From Gilliamella sp. Pra-s52 (GTDB lineage: Bacteria; Pseudomonadota; Gammaproteobacteria; Enterobacterales; Orbaceae), in NCBI RefSeq assembly GCF_009795805.1, contig NZ_WTEY01000003.1, positions 1 through 64,000 of the forward strand: a DNA stretch of 64,000 nt, given 5' to 3'. A program made the position numbers and the translations under genes. Shown one piece after another: positions 48,583 through 58,686 of this stretch (the first letter of the stretch is position 1; each line of letters opens with the position of its first letter). The notes beneath the pieces are model-generated. The model was given only the letters and a program-made list of their open reading frames with translations, was not told the origin of the DNA and made no database searches.

Positions 48583-49692
48583 CTATTTACCAGTTTTAAG
48601 TTTAGTCCATGTACGAGTAATTACGCGCTCAAGTTTAGGATCTTTAACTTGTAAAGTGAATAGTTTTTCCATCACTTCTGGTTTTGGATAAACCGCTGGA
48701 TCGTTTTTCACATCTGGGTTTACAAATTTGTCATTTGCTTCTTTATTAGCGCTAGCAAAATTCACATCGTTAGTGACTTGCGCGGCAATTTCAGGTTTCA
48801 TAACAAAATTTAAAAACTCATGTGCTTCGTCAGGATTTTCTGAATCTTTTGGAATAGCGAAGGTATCAAAAAAGACTAATGCGCCCTCTTTTGGAATTTG
48901 ATAACCAATATGCACACCATTTTTTGCTTCGTTAGCTCTATCGCGTGACTGTAAAATATCGCCAGACCAACCTAAAATGACACAAATATCACCATTTGCC
49001 AAATCAGTAATATATTGTGAAGAATGGAAATAACGAATATTTGGTCTCACTTTTTCTAACAATTCATAAGCAGCACCAGTATAATCTTTAACATCGGTAC
49101 TGTTTGGATTTTTACCTAAATATTGAAGTGCACTTGCAAAGATCTCGGTTGGTGCATCTAAAAATGCCACACCACAATCTTTTAGTTTCTCCATATTTTC
49201 AGGCTTGAAGACTAAATCCCAACTATCGACTGGAGCATCTTCACCCAAACGTTCTTTAACTTTATCAATGTTATAACCGATACCTGTTGTCATCCATACA
49301 TAAGGGATAGCATACTTATTATCAGGATCATGCGTTGCCATCAATTTCATTAAATTTGGATCAAGATTTTTCCAATTTGGTAACTTGCTTTTATCTAACG
49401 GTAAATAAACACCTGATTTAATTTGTTTAGCTAAAAAGCTATCAGAAGGAGAAACAACATCAAACCCAGAATGGCCTGCCATCAATTTACCTTCAAGGAT
49501 TTCGTTTGAATCATACACATCATAAACAAGTTTGATGCCTGTTGATTTTTCAAAATCAGAAATAGTATTAGAACCGATTTGACCTGCCCAATTGTAAAAA
49601 TGTACAACACGATCTTTAGCAATAGCAGATTGAGATAACGCCAGTGAAACACCAGCCACGATTGAAAGAATTGTTTTACGTTGAGTAAACAT
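48583..49692 (-). CDS. potF: Putrescine-binding periplasmic protein PotF
   Basis: 369 residues from the ATG at 49692, chosen for GGAGAAG upstream and a normal signal peptide (TILSIVAGVSLALSQSAIA, cleaved before KDRVV). The mature protein follows the PotF/PotD fold: VHFYNWAGQIGSNT, YDVYDSNEILEGKLMAGHSG, VWMTTGIGYN, LGWSGDI and FLNFVMKPE. It delivers putrescine (or related diamines) to PotGHI. The leader 49693-50028 is about 335 bp and contains a CCATTG/CAATGG hairpin but no gene. Confidence 0.95.
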   Translation of the reverse strand: MFTQRKTILSIVAGVSLALSQSAIAKDRVVHFYNWAGQIGSNTISDFEKSTGIKLVYDVYDSNEILEGKLMAGHSGFDVVSPSDSFLAKQIKSGVYLPLDKSKLPNWKNLDPNLMKLMATHDPDNKYAIPYVWMTTGIGYNIDKVKERLGEDAPVDSWDLVFKPENMEKLKDCGVAFLDAPTEIFASALQYLGKNPNSTDVKDYTGAAYELLEKVRPNIRYFHSSQYITDLANGDICVILGWSGDILQSRDRANEAKNGVHIGYQIPKEGALVFFDTFAIPKDSENPDEAHEFLNFVMKPEIAAQVTNDVNFASANKEANDKFVNPDVKNDPAVYPKPEVMEKLFTLQVKDPKLERVITRTWTKLKTGK

Positions 49693-49964
49693 GCTCACCA
49701 CTTCTCCTCTTGTAGGGATATTACATGTTAGACACAAGCCCATTGCAAAGACACAATGGACCCCCAAATTTTGCTATCGACGTCATCACTAATGGATAAA
49801 TCACCAACATAATAAACGCCCAGCGAAACCGAGGTAATCAGGCAATCACAAGTCATTAATAAAATAAATGAACAAGTAGAGCTAACCTTGCATTACGAGG
49901 GATAAAATACCTTTTTTTTTCGAGATGTCTACTTAAAAAATCAAATATTAAAGCTTTCTTAACT

Positions 49965-49987
49965 GAGTGGTTACGTTTTAACCACTC
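49965..49987 (-). terminator. Inverted repeat downstream of the ecotin gene
   Basis: GAGTGGTTA and TAACCACTC perfect 9-bp stem with a 5-nt loop, 42 bp past the ecotin stop. No strong T tract. Confidence 0.5.
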
Positions 49988-50028
49988 ACAAGGGAATAAA
50001 CAGTTATTTAGCAATTAATTAACCGCTA

Positions 50029-50523
50029 TTATTCGGCTATAGCTTGCATAATTTTACCATTAGGTTGCCAAACGCGGTATTTTACTTGTAAATCATTAGG
50101 CACATAAAAAACTAACGGTAAGCTACTGTTATAATTAAACAAACCTAAATTATGATTCATTGTCACAAACTCGCTTTTACTGCTACCTTCAGGACAAGCC
50201 ATTAATGTTGACAAATTACCAACGGCCTTTTCAACAACATAATAAGAGTAACCCCAGCCTTTAAGCTCTTCTTGCTTAACCACGCCACCTAAATTATGAA
50301 AATTGCAATCAACATTCATCTCTTTACCAATAATCACCTCAACTTTAGTGTTGCTCTCATTAGCCATCGCTGGTAAATGGATAGCATAACGTGTAAAACC
50401 AACTTGAGCTGCAGGAAATGGTGCCGTATCATTGGCATTTTGTGTTGTCGGTTTTATTTTAGGCGAATTTGCACATGCAGTTAATGCCACACCTAATAAT
50501 GTTAATAACACTAATTTTTTCAT
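50029..50523 (-). CDS. eco: Ecotin-family serine protease inhibitor, predicted lipoprotein
   Basis: 164 residues (E. coli 162). Ecotin signatures: VEVIIGKEMNVDCNFH, GWGYSYYVVEK, STLMACPEG and LQVKYRVWQP. The Cys pair (VDC and MAC) of the reactive-loop disulfide is present. Unlike secreted E. coli ecotin, the N-terminus MKKLVLLTLLGVALTAC is a lipoprotein signal with Ala at +2, predicting outer-membrane anchoring. The P1 residue is Leu (STL|MAC) where E. coli has Met. Start 50523 follows GGAGATTTTAAAA. Confidence 0.88.
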   Translation of the reverse strand: MKKLVLLTLLGVALTACANSPKIKPTTQNANDTAPFPAAQVGFTRYAIHLPAMANESNTKVEVIIGKEMNVDCNFHNLGGVVKQEELKGWGYSYYVVEKAVGNLSTLMACPEGSSKSEFVTMNHNLGLFNYNSSLPLVFYVPNDLQVKYRVWQPNGKIMQAIAE

Positions 50524-50627
50524 TTTTAAAATCTCCATTAATAAAATTAATTATAAACACCATCATATTAATTTAAATTGATAATGCGTATAATAACGCC
50601 ATCAAAATTAATAAATATGGTAAAAAA

Positions 50628-51680
50628 ATGCCAGCAGAAAAAAACACAACTGATTTACTTAAGCTAATTCTAAACCTGTTGATCATCGGATTACTAATCA
50701 TTATTACCTATCGTGTTATTGAAGTTTTCTTATTTGGATTCTTCTGGGCGGTGATGGTAGTTATTGCCACTTGGCCATTAATGATAAAAATTCAAAAAAA
50801 ATTATTTAACAAACGCTGGCTATCACTACTGGTAATGGCACTAATATTAGCCTTTGTTTGCATTATACCGTTCATATTAATTATTAGCTCGGTAGCACAA
50901 AATGGTCACCACCTTATTGAATGGGCAAAAACACTATCTCATCAAAAACTACCAACACTTGACTGGCTAGAAAGCGTACCTGCTTTTGGTCCTGAACTAC
51001 ACCAAAAATGGTTAACATTAATTCAAACAGATGGTTCTGACTTAGTATCAAACATACAACCTTATATTGGCATCATGATAAGCTGGCTACTTGAACAAGT
51101 CACCAACATTGGCATATTCATCTTTCATGCAGGTGTGATGATCATTTTTAGCCTATTACTCTATTTAAAAGGCGAAAGTATCACCAAATATGTCTACTTA
51201 CTTGCTAATCGATTATCAAAACAATATGGCGCAACCACCGTCACATTAGCAGGACAATCTATCCGCGCAGTAGCACTAGGGGTTGTGGTTACAGCTATCA
51301 CCTTAGCCCTAATTGGCGGATTAAGTTTTGTATTTACTAAAATGCCACTACCCGGCGTACTAACACTCGTCTTATTTATTTGTTGCGTAGCACAAATTGG
51401 CCCAGTGGTTGTTATGCTAGGATGCATCTGTTGGCAATTTTGGATGGGCAACACCACCTCGGGTATTATCTTAATTGTTGTTGCAATCATATTGACCACT
51501 TTAGATAGTGTAATGCGAGCCTACTTAATCAAAAAAGGCGCTGACTTACCGTTTTTACTTATATTATTTGGCGTCATTGGTGGATTACTTGGCTTTGGCA
51601 TAATGGGATTATTTATTGGTCCTGTGGTACTAGCACTAACTTATAAAATAATTCAAACATGGGTTGATGAACAATCTTAA
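50628..51680 (+). CDS. ydiK: AI-2E family transporter YdiK
   Basis: 350 residues with about eight membrane helices and the UPF0118/AI-2E pattern: GFFWAVMVVIATWPLMIKIQKK near the N-terminus, GVVVTAITLALIGGLSFVFTKMPLPG, and GLLGFGIMGLFIGPVVLALTYK at the C-terminus. These match E. coli YdiK in length and order. Substrate unproven. Stands alone between ecotin and pssA on the plus strand. Confidence 0.85.
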   Translation: MPAEKNTTDLLKLILNLLIIGLLIIITYRVIEVFLFGFFWAVMVVIATWPLMIKIQKKLFNKRWLSLLVMALILAFVCIIPFILIISSVAQNGHHLIEWAKTLSHQKLPTLDWLESVPAFGPELHQKWLTLIQTDGSDLVSNIQPYIGIMISWLLEQVTNIGIFIFHAGVMIIFSLLLYLKGESITKYVYLLANRLSKQYGATTVTLAGQSIRAVALGVVVTAITLALIGGLSFVFTKMPLPGVLTLVLFICCVAQIGPVVVMLGCICWQFWMGNTTSGIILIVVAIILTTLDSVMRAYLIKKGADLPFLLILFGVIGGLLGFGIMGLFIGPVVLALTYKIIQTWVDEQS

Positions 51681-51878
51681 ACCATTTATTATCACTCACA
51701 ATAAAGCATAAACAATAGCTAAAGGCGTAAAGTGACACAAACAACAAATAGTCACTTACCCAAAAGTGACTAAGTAAAAATGCATATAAATAAAAAGGAG
51801 CGTTATTTTTACTGACTTATTCAGATTTTGTTAGATAAAATCCTAACATAACTAGTCAGTTATAATGATAAACAAATT

Positions 51879-53234
51879 ATGCGAATACCATTTATAAAAT
51901 ACAATCACCAAAAACATCTTGATGAATTAGCCAAAATTCAACAAAATGCAGATCAATACCAAATTATATATAATCCTAAAGCCTATCGACTGGCTTTACT
52001 GGAAAACATAAAACAAGCTCAACATCGTATTTACATAGTTGCACTCTATCTAGAACAAGACGAAGCTGGCAAAGAAATTCTTAACGAACTATACCAAATC
52101 AAACAACAACGCCCAAACTTAGATATCAAAATATTTGTTGACTGGCACCGTGCACAACGTGGACGAATTGGCGAAGACAAAGCCCACACCAACGCCAACT
52201 ATTACTACCAACTAAAGCAACAGCACCCAGAGATCGACATTCCGATTTATGGTGTTCCTGTAAACCGTCGCGAAGTGCTTGGTGTATTGCATTTAAAAGG
52301 CTTTATTATTGATGATACGGTCATCTACAGTGGCGCAAGCATCAATAACGTCTACTTACACAAGCGTGAAAAATACCGTTACGACCGCTATCACTTTATC
52401 ACGAATCCGCTATTAGCCGATAGCATGGTGCAATTTATCAACGACCACTTTATGCCGTATCAAGCTATACAGTTACTTAACACTGGCACACACAAAACAC
52501 GCAAACAAATCAAATCCGAAATCAAAACCTTGCGCCAACACTTAATGGATGCCAACTACCAATATAACGGTAATGCCGACAACGACACCTTATCGGTTGC
52601 ACCAATAATGGGGCTTGGGCGCAATAACTCGCTCAACAAAATCATTCATCACTTAATCAACATAACCGAACAAAAAATTACTTTTTGCACGCCGTATTTT
52701 AATTTACCTAATATCCTAGTACGCGACATTATTCGTCTGCTACGCAAAGGGCGTCAAGTTGAATTAATTATTGGCGATAAAGAAGCCAACGACTTCTACA
52801 TCCCACCTGACCAACCCTTTAACATATCGGGTGGACTCCCTTATTTATACGAAATCAACTTAAGACACTTTATTGAACGCCTACAAAATTTTATCGATAA
52901 AGAACAACTGACCATAAGATTATGGAAAGACGAAGCGCAAACCTATCACCTAAAAGGTATCTGGGTGGATGACAAATGGGTACTCATAACGGGCAACAAC
53001 CTAAATCCACGAGCATGGCGTCTTGACCTTGAAAACGGCATATTAGTGCATGATCCAAAACAAGAATTAAGTGACAAGTTCAACCAAGAACTGAACACCA
53101 TCCGTCAAAAAACTACGTTGATAACGCATTTTCAACAAATCCAAGCGAGCCAGTTTTATCCAAGTCAGGTTCATAAGTTGATAAAGCGACTAAGTCGCAT
53201 CAAGGTAGATAGGATTATTAAGCGGTTATTATAA
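51879..53234 (+). CDS. pssA: CDP-diacylglycerol-serine O-phosphatidyltransferase PssA
   Basis: 451 residues, identical in length to E. coli PssA. A phospholipase D-superfamily enzyme with two HKD-type motifs: LHLKGFIIDDTVIYSGASINN and YHLKGIWVDDKWVLITGNNLN. It makes phosphatidylserine, the precursor of phosphatidylethanolamine, using products of the PlsY/PlsC pathway. A basic C-terminal tail probably contacts the ribosome or membrane. Confidence 0.95.
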   Translation: MRIPFIKYNHQKHLDELAKIQQNADQYQIIYNPKAYRLALLENIKQAQHRIYIVALYLEQDEAGKEILNELYQIKQQRPNLDIKIFVDWHRAQRGRIGEDKAHTNANYYYQLKQQHPEIDIPIYGVPVNRREVLGVLHLKGFIIDDTVIYSGASINNVYLHKREKYRYDRYHFITNPLLADSMVQFINDHFMPYQAIQLLNTGTHKTRKQIKSEIKTLRQHLMDANYQYNGNADNDTLSVAPIMGLGRNNSLNKIIHHLINITEQKITFCTPYFNLPNILVRDIIRLLRKGRQVELIIGDKEANDFYIPPDQPFNISGGLPYLYEINLRHFIERLQNFIDKEQLTIRLWKDEAQTYHLKGIWVDDKWVLITGNNLNPRAWRLDLENGILVHDPKQELSDKFNQELNTIRQKTTLITHFQQIQASQFYPSQVHKLIKRLSRIKVDRIIKRLL

Positions 53235-53293
53235 AGGTAGTGGGTAAAAGTGTAGTGGTGGTTGCGGGCGGTTTTTGGTTAAAAGCAGTTAGC

Positions 53294-53337
53294 AAAAAAC
53301 TTCAATAAAATCAATGCCTTTCCTGACCAACTTTTTT
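53294..53337. repeat. Dispersed 42-bp intergenic repeat, copy 3
   Basis: ACTTCAATAAAATCAATG then CCTTTCCTGACC, ending AACTTTTTTGGTC, which forms a GACCAA/TTGGTC hairpin. Lies between convergent pssA and clpB. Confidence 0.8.
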
Positions 53338-53386
53338 GGTCTGTGGTTTTATTTAGTATTGTTCGCCATTAGTTTGATGGCATAAA

Positions 53387-53409
53387 AAACCGACCGCTTA
53401 GGTCGGTTT
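53387..53409. terminator. Terminator between pssA and clpB
   Basis: AAACCGACC/GGTCGGTTT perfect 9-bp stem, loop GCTTA; A6 on one side and T-rich on the other, so it serves both converging genes. Confidence 0.9.
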
Positions 53410-53422
53410 GTTGTTTGATGTG

Positions 53423-55996
53423 TTATTGCTGTTTCGCTTCGATATTGTCGCCAACTAAATCCAGATGGATGGTTTTACCCGGAACTAATTTGCCTGACAA
53501 TATTTGTTGCGCTAATGGATTTTCGATCTCTTGTTGTATTGCGCGTTTTAGTGGTCTTGCACCATAAATTGGGTCAAAGCCCACTTTGGCAAGATGTTCT
53601 AATGCCGCGTCAGAAATATCCATTTGGTAACCACGTTCATCTAAACGTTTTTCAACATGTGCTAATTGAATTTTGGCAATCGCTTTGATGTTTTCTTGTC
53701 CAAGAGGATGGAACACGACGGTTTCATCAATTCGATTGATAAATTCAGGCCTAAAGTGTTTAGTGACAACAGTCATAACCAACGCTTTCATTTCGTCATA
53801 ACTTAGTTCTGCTTGACCTTGAATTAAATCAGAACCTAAGTTTGATGTCATGATGATAACCGTGTTACGGAAATCAACGGTACGGCCTTGCCCATCGGTT
53901 AAGCGTCCATCGTCTAACACCTGTAGTAAGATATTAAACACATCTGGGTGCGCTTTTTCAACTTCGTCAAGTAAAACGACCGAATAAGGGCGACGTCTTA
54001 CCGCCTCAGTTAAATACCCCCCTTCTTCATAACCCACATAACCCGGAGGTGCACCAATTAAACGTGCGACTGAGTGCTTTTCCATAAATTCGGACATATC
54101 AATTCGCACCATAGCATCTTCGCTGTCAAACATAAAGTTAGCAAGCGATTTGCATAGTTCGGTTTTACCGACACCCGTTGGTCCTAAAAATAGGAATGAT
54201 CCAATTGGTTTGTTCGGGTCTGATAACCCAGCACGACTACGTCGAATTGCGTTAGCAACAGCAACAACGGCTTCTTGTTGCCCAATAACACGTTTGTGTA
54301 GCGCATCTTCCATATGTAATAGCTTGTCTTTTTCGCTTTCGAGCATTCTTGAAACAGGAATGCCTGTTGCTTTTGATAGCACTTCGGCAATTTCGTTATC
54401 GGTGACTTTGTTACGCAATAACTTCATGGTTTTGCCTTCTAACTGCGTTGCCGAGGCGAGTTTCTTTTCAAGCTCTGGTATTTTGCCGTATTGTAATTCG
54501 GACATTTTACTGAGATCGCCTGCTCGGCGTGCTTGTTCTATTTCGGTGCGTGCCTTTTCTAACTCGGCTTTAATATTTTGCGTGCCCGAAACAGCGGCCT
54601 TTTCAGATTTCCATTCTTCTTCTAACGATGCGTATTCCTTTTCTTTTTCAGTCAGTTCTTCATTTAGCATTTCAAGACGTTTTTTACTGGCATCGTCAGA
54701 CTCTTTTTTAAGCGCTTGTTGTTCCAATTTAAGTTGGATGATACGTCTTTCAAGGCGATCTAAAGACTCCGGTTTAGAGTCCATTTGCATACGAATGCTT
54801 GATGCGGCTTCGTCAATAAGGTCTATCGCTTTGTCTGGTAGCATACGATCTGAGATATAACGATGCGACAAAGTTGCCGCCGCCACGATCGCAGGATCGG
54901 TAATTTGCACATGATGATGCAATTCGTAGCGTTCTTTTAATCCGCGCAAAATAGCAATCGTATCTTCTACTGTTGGTTCAGCAACGTAGACTTTTTGGAA
55001 GCGACGCTCTAAAGCAGGATCTTTTTCAATATATTGGCGATATTCGTCAAGTGTAGTTGCCCCAACGCAATGTAATTCACCACGCGCTAACGCTGGTTTT
55101 AACATGTTACCTGCATCCATTGCACCGTCGCTTTTACCTGCACCGACCATGGTGTGAATTTCGTCAATAAATAATATGATGCGCCCTTCTTCTTTGGCTA
55201 AGTCTTTAAGTACCGCTTTTAAGCGTTCTTCAAATTCACCACGGTATTTTGCTCCCGCAATTAATGCGCCCATATCTAATGATAAGACACGTTTGTTACG
55301 CAACCCCTCAGGCACTTCGCGGTTAACTATACGTTGTGCAAGCCCCTCAACAATGGCGGTTTTACCTACACCCGGTTCACCAATAAGTACTGGGTTATTT
55401 TTGGTGCGGCGTTGTAATACTTGAATGGTACGGCGAATTTCTTCATCACGACCAATTACAGGATCTAACTTGCCTTGCTCTGCACGCTGCGTTAAATCGA
55501 TGGTGTATTTTTTAAGTGCTCCTCGTTGATCTTCGGCATTAGGAGCGTTCACGTTATCGCTTCCCCTTACTTGGTTGACTGCTTGGCTAAATTTGTCTTT
55601 ATTGACGCCCGATTTTTTTAGGATATCCCCTAAGCTGCCTTTGTTTTCTAAAGCGGCGAGTATAAAGAGTTCTGACGAGATATAGCTATCGCCATTTTTT
55701 TGGGATAATTTGTCGCACAAATTCAAGACTCGAATAAATTCTTGTGATGGCAACACTTCGCCCCCAACACCTTGTACTTGTGGGAGTCGGTCAATCGCTT
55801 GCGTTAATTCTTGCTGTAAAATAGCTACATTAGCACCTGCTGCATTCAATAATGGCGCAACGCTACTGCCATCTTGGTTGAGCATGGCTGATAGGACATG
55901 TACAGGTTCAATGTATTGATTGTCTTTACCTAATGCTAGCGATTGCGCATCAGCTAAAGCTTGTTGAAATTTGTTGGTAAGTTTATCTAACCTCAT
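53423..55996 (-). CDS. clpB: ClpB disaggregase (Hsp100)
   Basis: 857 residues, as E. coli. N domain repeats (1-about 145), AAA1 with [15 protein letters not shown] and [13 protein letters not shown], the coiled-coil M domain (about 410-530), AAA2 with [15 protein letters not shown] and [15 protein letters not shown], and a C-terminal D2 small domain. It resolves aggregates with DnaK. A sigma32-like promoter lies about 70-95 bp upstream. Confidence 0.97.
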   Translation of the reverse strand: MRLDKLTNKFQQALADAQSLALGKDNQYIEPVHVLSAMLNQDGSSVAPLLNAAGANVAILQQELTQAIDRLPQVQGVGGEVLPSQEFIRVLNLCDKLSQKNGDSYISSELFILAALENKGSLGDILKKSGVNKDKFSQAVNQVRGSDNVNAPNAEDQRGALKKYTIDLTQRAEQGKLDPVIGRDEEIRRTIQVLQRRTKNNPVLIGEPGVGKTAIVEGLAQRIVNREVPEGLRNKRVLSLDMGALIAGAKYRGEFEERLKAVLKDLAKEEGRIILFIDEIHTMVGAGKSDGAMDAGNMLKPALARGELHCVGATTLDEYRQYIEKDPALERRFQKVYVAEPTVEDTIAILRGLKERYELHHHVQITDPAIVAAATLSHRYISDRMLPDKAIDLIDEAASSIRMQMDSKPESLDRLERRIIQLKLEQQALKKESDDASKKRLEMLNEELTEKEKEYASLEEEWKSEKAAVSGTQNIKAELEKARTEIEQARRAGDLSKMSELQYGKIPELEKKLASATQLEGKTMKLLRNKVTDNEIAEVLSKATGIPVSRMLESEKDKLLHMEDALHKRVIGQQEAVVAVANAIRRSRAGLSDPNKPIGSFLFLGPTGVGKTELCKSLANFMFDSEDAMVRIDMSEFMEKHSVARLIGAPPGYVGYEEGGYLTEAVRRRPYSVVLLDEVEKAHPDVFNILLQVLDDGRLTDGQGRTVDFRNTVIIMTSNLGSDLIQGQAELSYDEMKALVMTVVTKHFRPEFINRIDETVVFHPLGQENIKAIAKIQLAHVEKRLDERGYQMDISDAALEHLAKVGFDPIYGARPLKRAIQQEIENPLAQQILSGKLVPGKTIHLDLVGDNIEAKQQ

Positions 55997-56063
55997 AGTT
56001 TATCTCCTGAGCAATAGATTTGGTTAAAATGCTTAACACATTTATACCATTTGCATTGATCAC

Positions 56064-56092
56064 TAAATGAGTGTGGAAGAATAATTTTCAAG
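56064..56092 (-). promoter_or_regulatory. Putative sigma32 heat-shock promoter of clpB
   Basis: Minus strand CTTGAA (56087-56092), a spacer of 15 bp, then CTCATTTA (56064-56071), a reasonable fit to CTTGAAA / CCCCATNT. The remainder of 55997-56285 holds no gene. Confidence 0.45.
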
Positions 56093-56285
56093 AGCAAATT
56101 AAGAATATTTTTTACACATTTTGTACAACACGATCTTTGCTAGATTATGCCTAAAAAAAGCCAAAATAAAGAGCCTCAATACCCAATAATTGCCAATAAA
56201 TATCACACTCAATAACATATCAAAGATGACAAATTGCTGTTTATCGATTATAGTAGTCGCCTTTTATTTTGTTAGCTTATCTAAC

Positions 56286-56325
56286 CGTGGTTCGTAACCC
56301 ATCCCACGCAAAAAAACTAGGAATA
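56286..56325 (+). promoter_or_regulatory. preQ1-I riboswitch of queDE
   Basis: CGTGG…CCACG stem with TTCGTAACCCATC between its arms, followed by the A-rich CAAAAAAACTAGGA tail, is the preQ1-I layout. CTAGGA is also the ribosome site, 5-8 nt before the queD ATG, so preQ1 binding would hide it and shut off translation. Confidence 0.85.
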
Positions 56326-56329
56326 CAAC

Positions 56330-56752
56330 ATGTTCAAAATAGCCAAAGAATTTCAATTTGATGCCTGTCATATGTTAGATGGGCATAATAAGAAATGTCA
56401 TAATCTGCACGGTCATACTTACCGTTTATTAGTCGAAGTCAGCGGTGATCTTATTGATAGCGGTTCAAGCCAAGATATGGTCATGGATTATGCCGATTTA
56501 AAGCAAATCGTTAAACAGCATATTGTTGATCCACTCGATCACGCTTACCTTTACAATCAAAATAATCCTAATGAGTGCCGTATTGCATCCTTACTGCAAG
56601 AGATGGATCGTAAAATATTTGCCTTTCCTTGCCGAACAACGGCCGAGGGAATGAGTCAGTTTATTTTTGATCATCTGTCGCAATATTTGCCTGTTTCGAT
56701 GATCAAATTATGGGAAACACCCACTTCGTATTGCGAATACCGTCGGAGTTAA
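56330..56752 (+). CDS. queD: 6-carboxytetrahydropterin synthase QueD
   Basis: 140 residues. Zinc-site histidines in FDACHMLDGHNKKCHNLHGHTY and the catalytic Cys in HNKKC; LDHAYLYNQNNP and ETPTSYCEYRRS are family motifs. It converts dihydroneopterin triphosphate to carboxytetrahydropterin, the second step to queuosine. Overall longer than E. coli QueD (121) because of an insertion near residues 85-105. queE starts 1 bp after its stop. Confidence 0.92.
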   Translation: MFKIAKEFQFDACHMLDGHNKKCHNLHGHTYRLLVEVSGDLIDSGSSQDMVMDYADLKQIVKQHIVDPLDHAYLYNQNNPNECRIASLLQEMDRKIFAFPCRTTAEGMSQFIFDHLSQYLPVSMIKLWETPTSYCEYRRS

Positions 56753-56753
56753 T

Positions 56754-57368
56754 ATGATTGAGTTTCGTATTGTTGAAATCTTCGAATCTTTACAGGGCGA
56801 GGGTTATAATACTGGCATGCCTGCGGTTTTTATCCGTTTTGCTGGGTGCAATTTAAATTGTACTTGGTGCGATACTAATTTTCGTCAGTTTACCCGTTTT
56901 ACATTAGACGCACTGCTTGCCAAAGTGAGCGAATACAACAGCAAAAACGTTATCATTACCGGCGGGGAGCCGACAATGATCAAGGCACTACCAGAACTGT
57001 TACTGCCATTAAAAGAGGCCGGCTATTTTATTGCTATTGAAAGCAATGGGCTTGGTAAGGTCGATCCACTCGTTGATTACATTGCACTTAGCCCTAAGTT
57101 TTGCTACCAAGCACGTTACCAAAAAATAGTTCAATCCACCGCTAACGAGGTGCGTATTGTTGCTGAAAATCACCCCGATTTTATCGATTTTTGCCAATAT
57201 ATCGAAACCCAAATCCATGCCAAACGCTATTACCTGTCGCCGTGCGAAAAAGATGGCGCGTTTAATATGTTTGAAACCATTGAGCTATTGGGGAAAATCA
57301 ACAAAGATCGCTTAGATAATAAATGGCTACTTAGTGTACAAAGTCATAAATTTGCCAGTATAGAATAG
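56754..57368 (+). CDS. queE: 7-carboxy-7-deazaguanine synthase QueE
   Basis: 204-residue radical SAM enzyme. FESLQGEGYNTGMPAVFIRF then CNLNCTWCDTNF, a CxxxCxxC [4Fe-4S] site (the opening Cys is in AGCNLNCTWC), and the IITGGEPTM loop. It makes CDG from carboxytetrahydropterin. Cotranscribed with queD under the riboswitch; QueC and QueF are not in the window. The gap 57369-57585 shows only an AATATCA/TGATATT repeat. Confidence 0.94.
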   Translation: MIEFRIVEIFESLQGEGYNTGMPAVFIRFAGCNLNCTWCDTNFRQFTRFTLDALLAKVSEYNSKNVIITGGEPTMIKALPELLLPLKEAGYFIAIESNGLGKVDPLVDYIALSPKFCYQARYQKIVQSTANEVRIVAENHPDFIDFCQYIETQIHAKRYYLSPCEKDGAFNMFETIELLGKINKDRLDNKWLLSVQSHKFASIE

Positions 57369-57585
57369 TAGATTAATATCAGATATTGATATTTAAAGCA
57401 CGTTATAAATGGTCGGACGACTAACCATAAAACATTTAGCCAAATCAGTAACAGCTATTTTTTCTGATATAAGCACCCGATCTCTTGTCTGCGATAAGGC
57501 GTTAATTTTGTTTTTTTATGTATATTCATTACAGTCGTTTCTCAAATTACTGTAAACAACGCGAGGAATTCCTACATATGAATCA

Positions 57586-58548
57586 TTATCGGATGAACGT
57601 TAAAGCCTGCTCAACCACTTCTATTCCCACACCTTTTTTATGAGCATTCTCACTCAAATAACGTCGCCATTGTCTTGCGCCTTTGCATCCATTAAATAAC
57701 CCTAAAGTGTGACGCATAATGTGATTTAGTTGTGCCCCTTGCGTTAATTGTTGCTCAATATAGGGATAAAGCGCTCGAATTGCTGATTTTGGTTCAACTA
57801 TTGGGGTATTTAGCCCAAAAATTTGTGAATCAATTTGGGTTAGTAAAAGCGGATTTTGATAAGCTTCACGACCTACCATCACACCATCAACATGCTGTAA
57901 ATGATATTTGATTTCATCAATAGTTTTAATACCACCATTAATCGCTATCATCAAATGGGGATAATCTTGTTTGAGTTTATAAACACGGTCATAGTCAAGT
58001 GGCGGCACTTCTCGATTTTCTTTTGGACTTAACCCTGATAACCAAGCTTTACGTGCATGCACAATAAACGTACTAGTATAAGGCATTACAGTTTCAATGA
58101 AGTGACATAAAAAATCATAACTATCAAAATCATCAATACCAATTCTTGTTTTTACCGTTATAGGAATATCAACCTGAGCTTGCATCTGTTCAACACAGTT
58201 AGCTACTAAATTTGCATTACCCATTAAACAAGCACCAAACATACCATTTTGCACCCGACCTGATGGACAACCTACATTTAAGTTGACTTGGTCATAACCT
58301 CGTACTTGAGCTAATTTTGCACATTGTGCCAATGCTTTAGGATCACTACCGCCAAGTTGTAAACTAACAGGATGTTCTTCATGATTGAAATCTAAATAAT
58401 CTCCTTTCCCAAATAAAATGGCGCCAGTTGTCACCATTTCTGTATATAGCAATGTTTGTTTTGTTAGAATTCGGTGAAAATAACGGCAATGTTTATCTGT
58501 CCAATCAAGCATAGGAGCGACGGAAAATTTGTTTTTTGTTGAATTCAT
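57586..58548 (-). CDS. dusA: tRNA-dihydrouridine(20/20a) synthase DusA
   Basis: 320 residues: [57 protein letters not shown] (catalytic Cys) and [17 protein letters not shown] place it with DusA among the Dus enzymes. It reduces U20/U20a in tRNA with FMN/NADPH. dusA is a known integration site for phages; a wrecked integrase starts 140 bp upstream of its 5' end. Confidence 0.95.
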   Translation of the reverse strand: MNSTKNKFSVAPMLDWTDKHCRYFHRILTKQTLLYTEMVTTGAILFGKGDYLDFNHEEHPVSLQLGGSDPKALAQCAKLAQVRGYDQVNLNVGCPSGRVQNGMFGACLMGNANLVANCVEQMQAQVDIPITVKTRIGIDDFDSYDFLCHFIETVMPYTSTFIVHARKAWLSGLSPKENREVPPLDYDRVYKLKQDYPHLMIAINGGIKTIDEIKYHLQHVDGVMVGREAYQNPLLLTQIDSQIFGLNTPIVEPKSAIRALYPYIEQQLTQGAQLNHIMRHTLGLFNGCKGARQWRRYLSENAHKKGVGIEVVEQALTFIR

Positions 58549-58686
58549 TGATACACCAATGTTTATAGCTATTTTTACTGATTATTTTAAAATATTATTT
58601 TTACCTATTTTGATATATTTTTCATCATCGGGGTTCCACACAGACTCCCACGCTGATAGGACAAAATAATTTAGGGTAAACAATTT

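Noticed and set aside
53220-53230. Pasteurellaceae-type DNA uptake signal (AAGCGGT core)
   Set aside because: Only isolated partial matches, far too few for a genome-wide uptake word.
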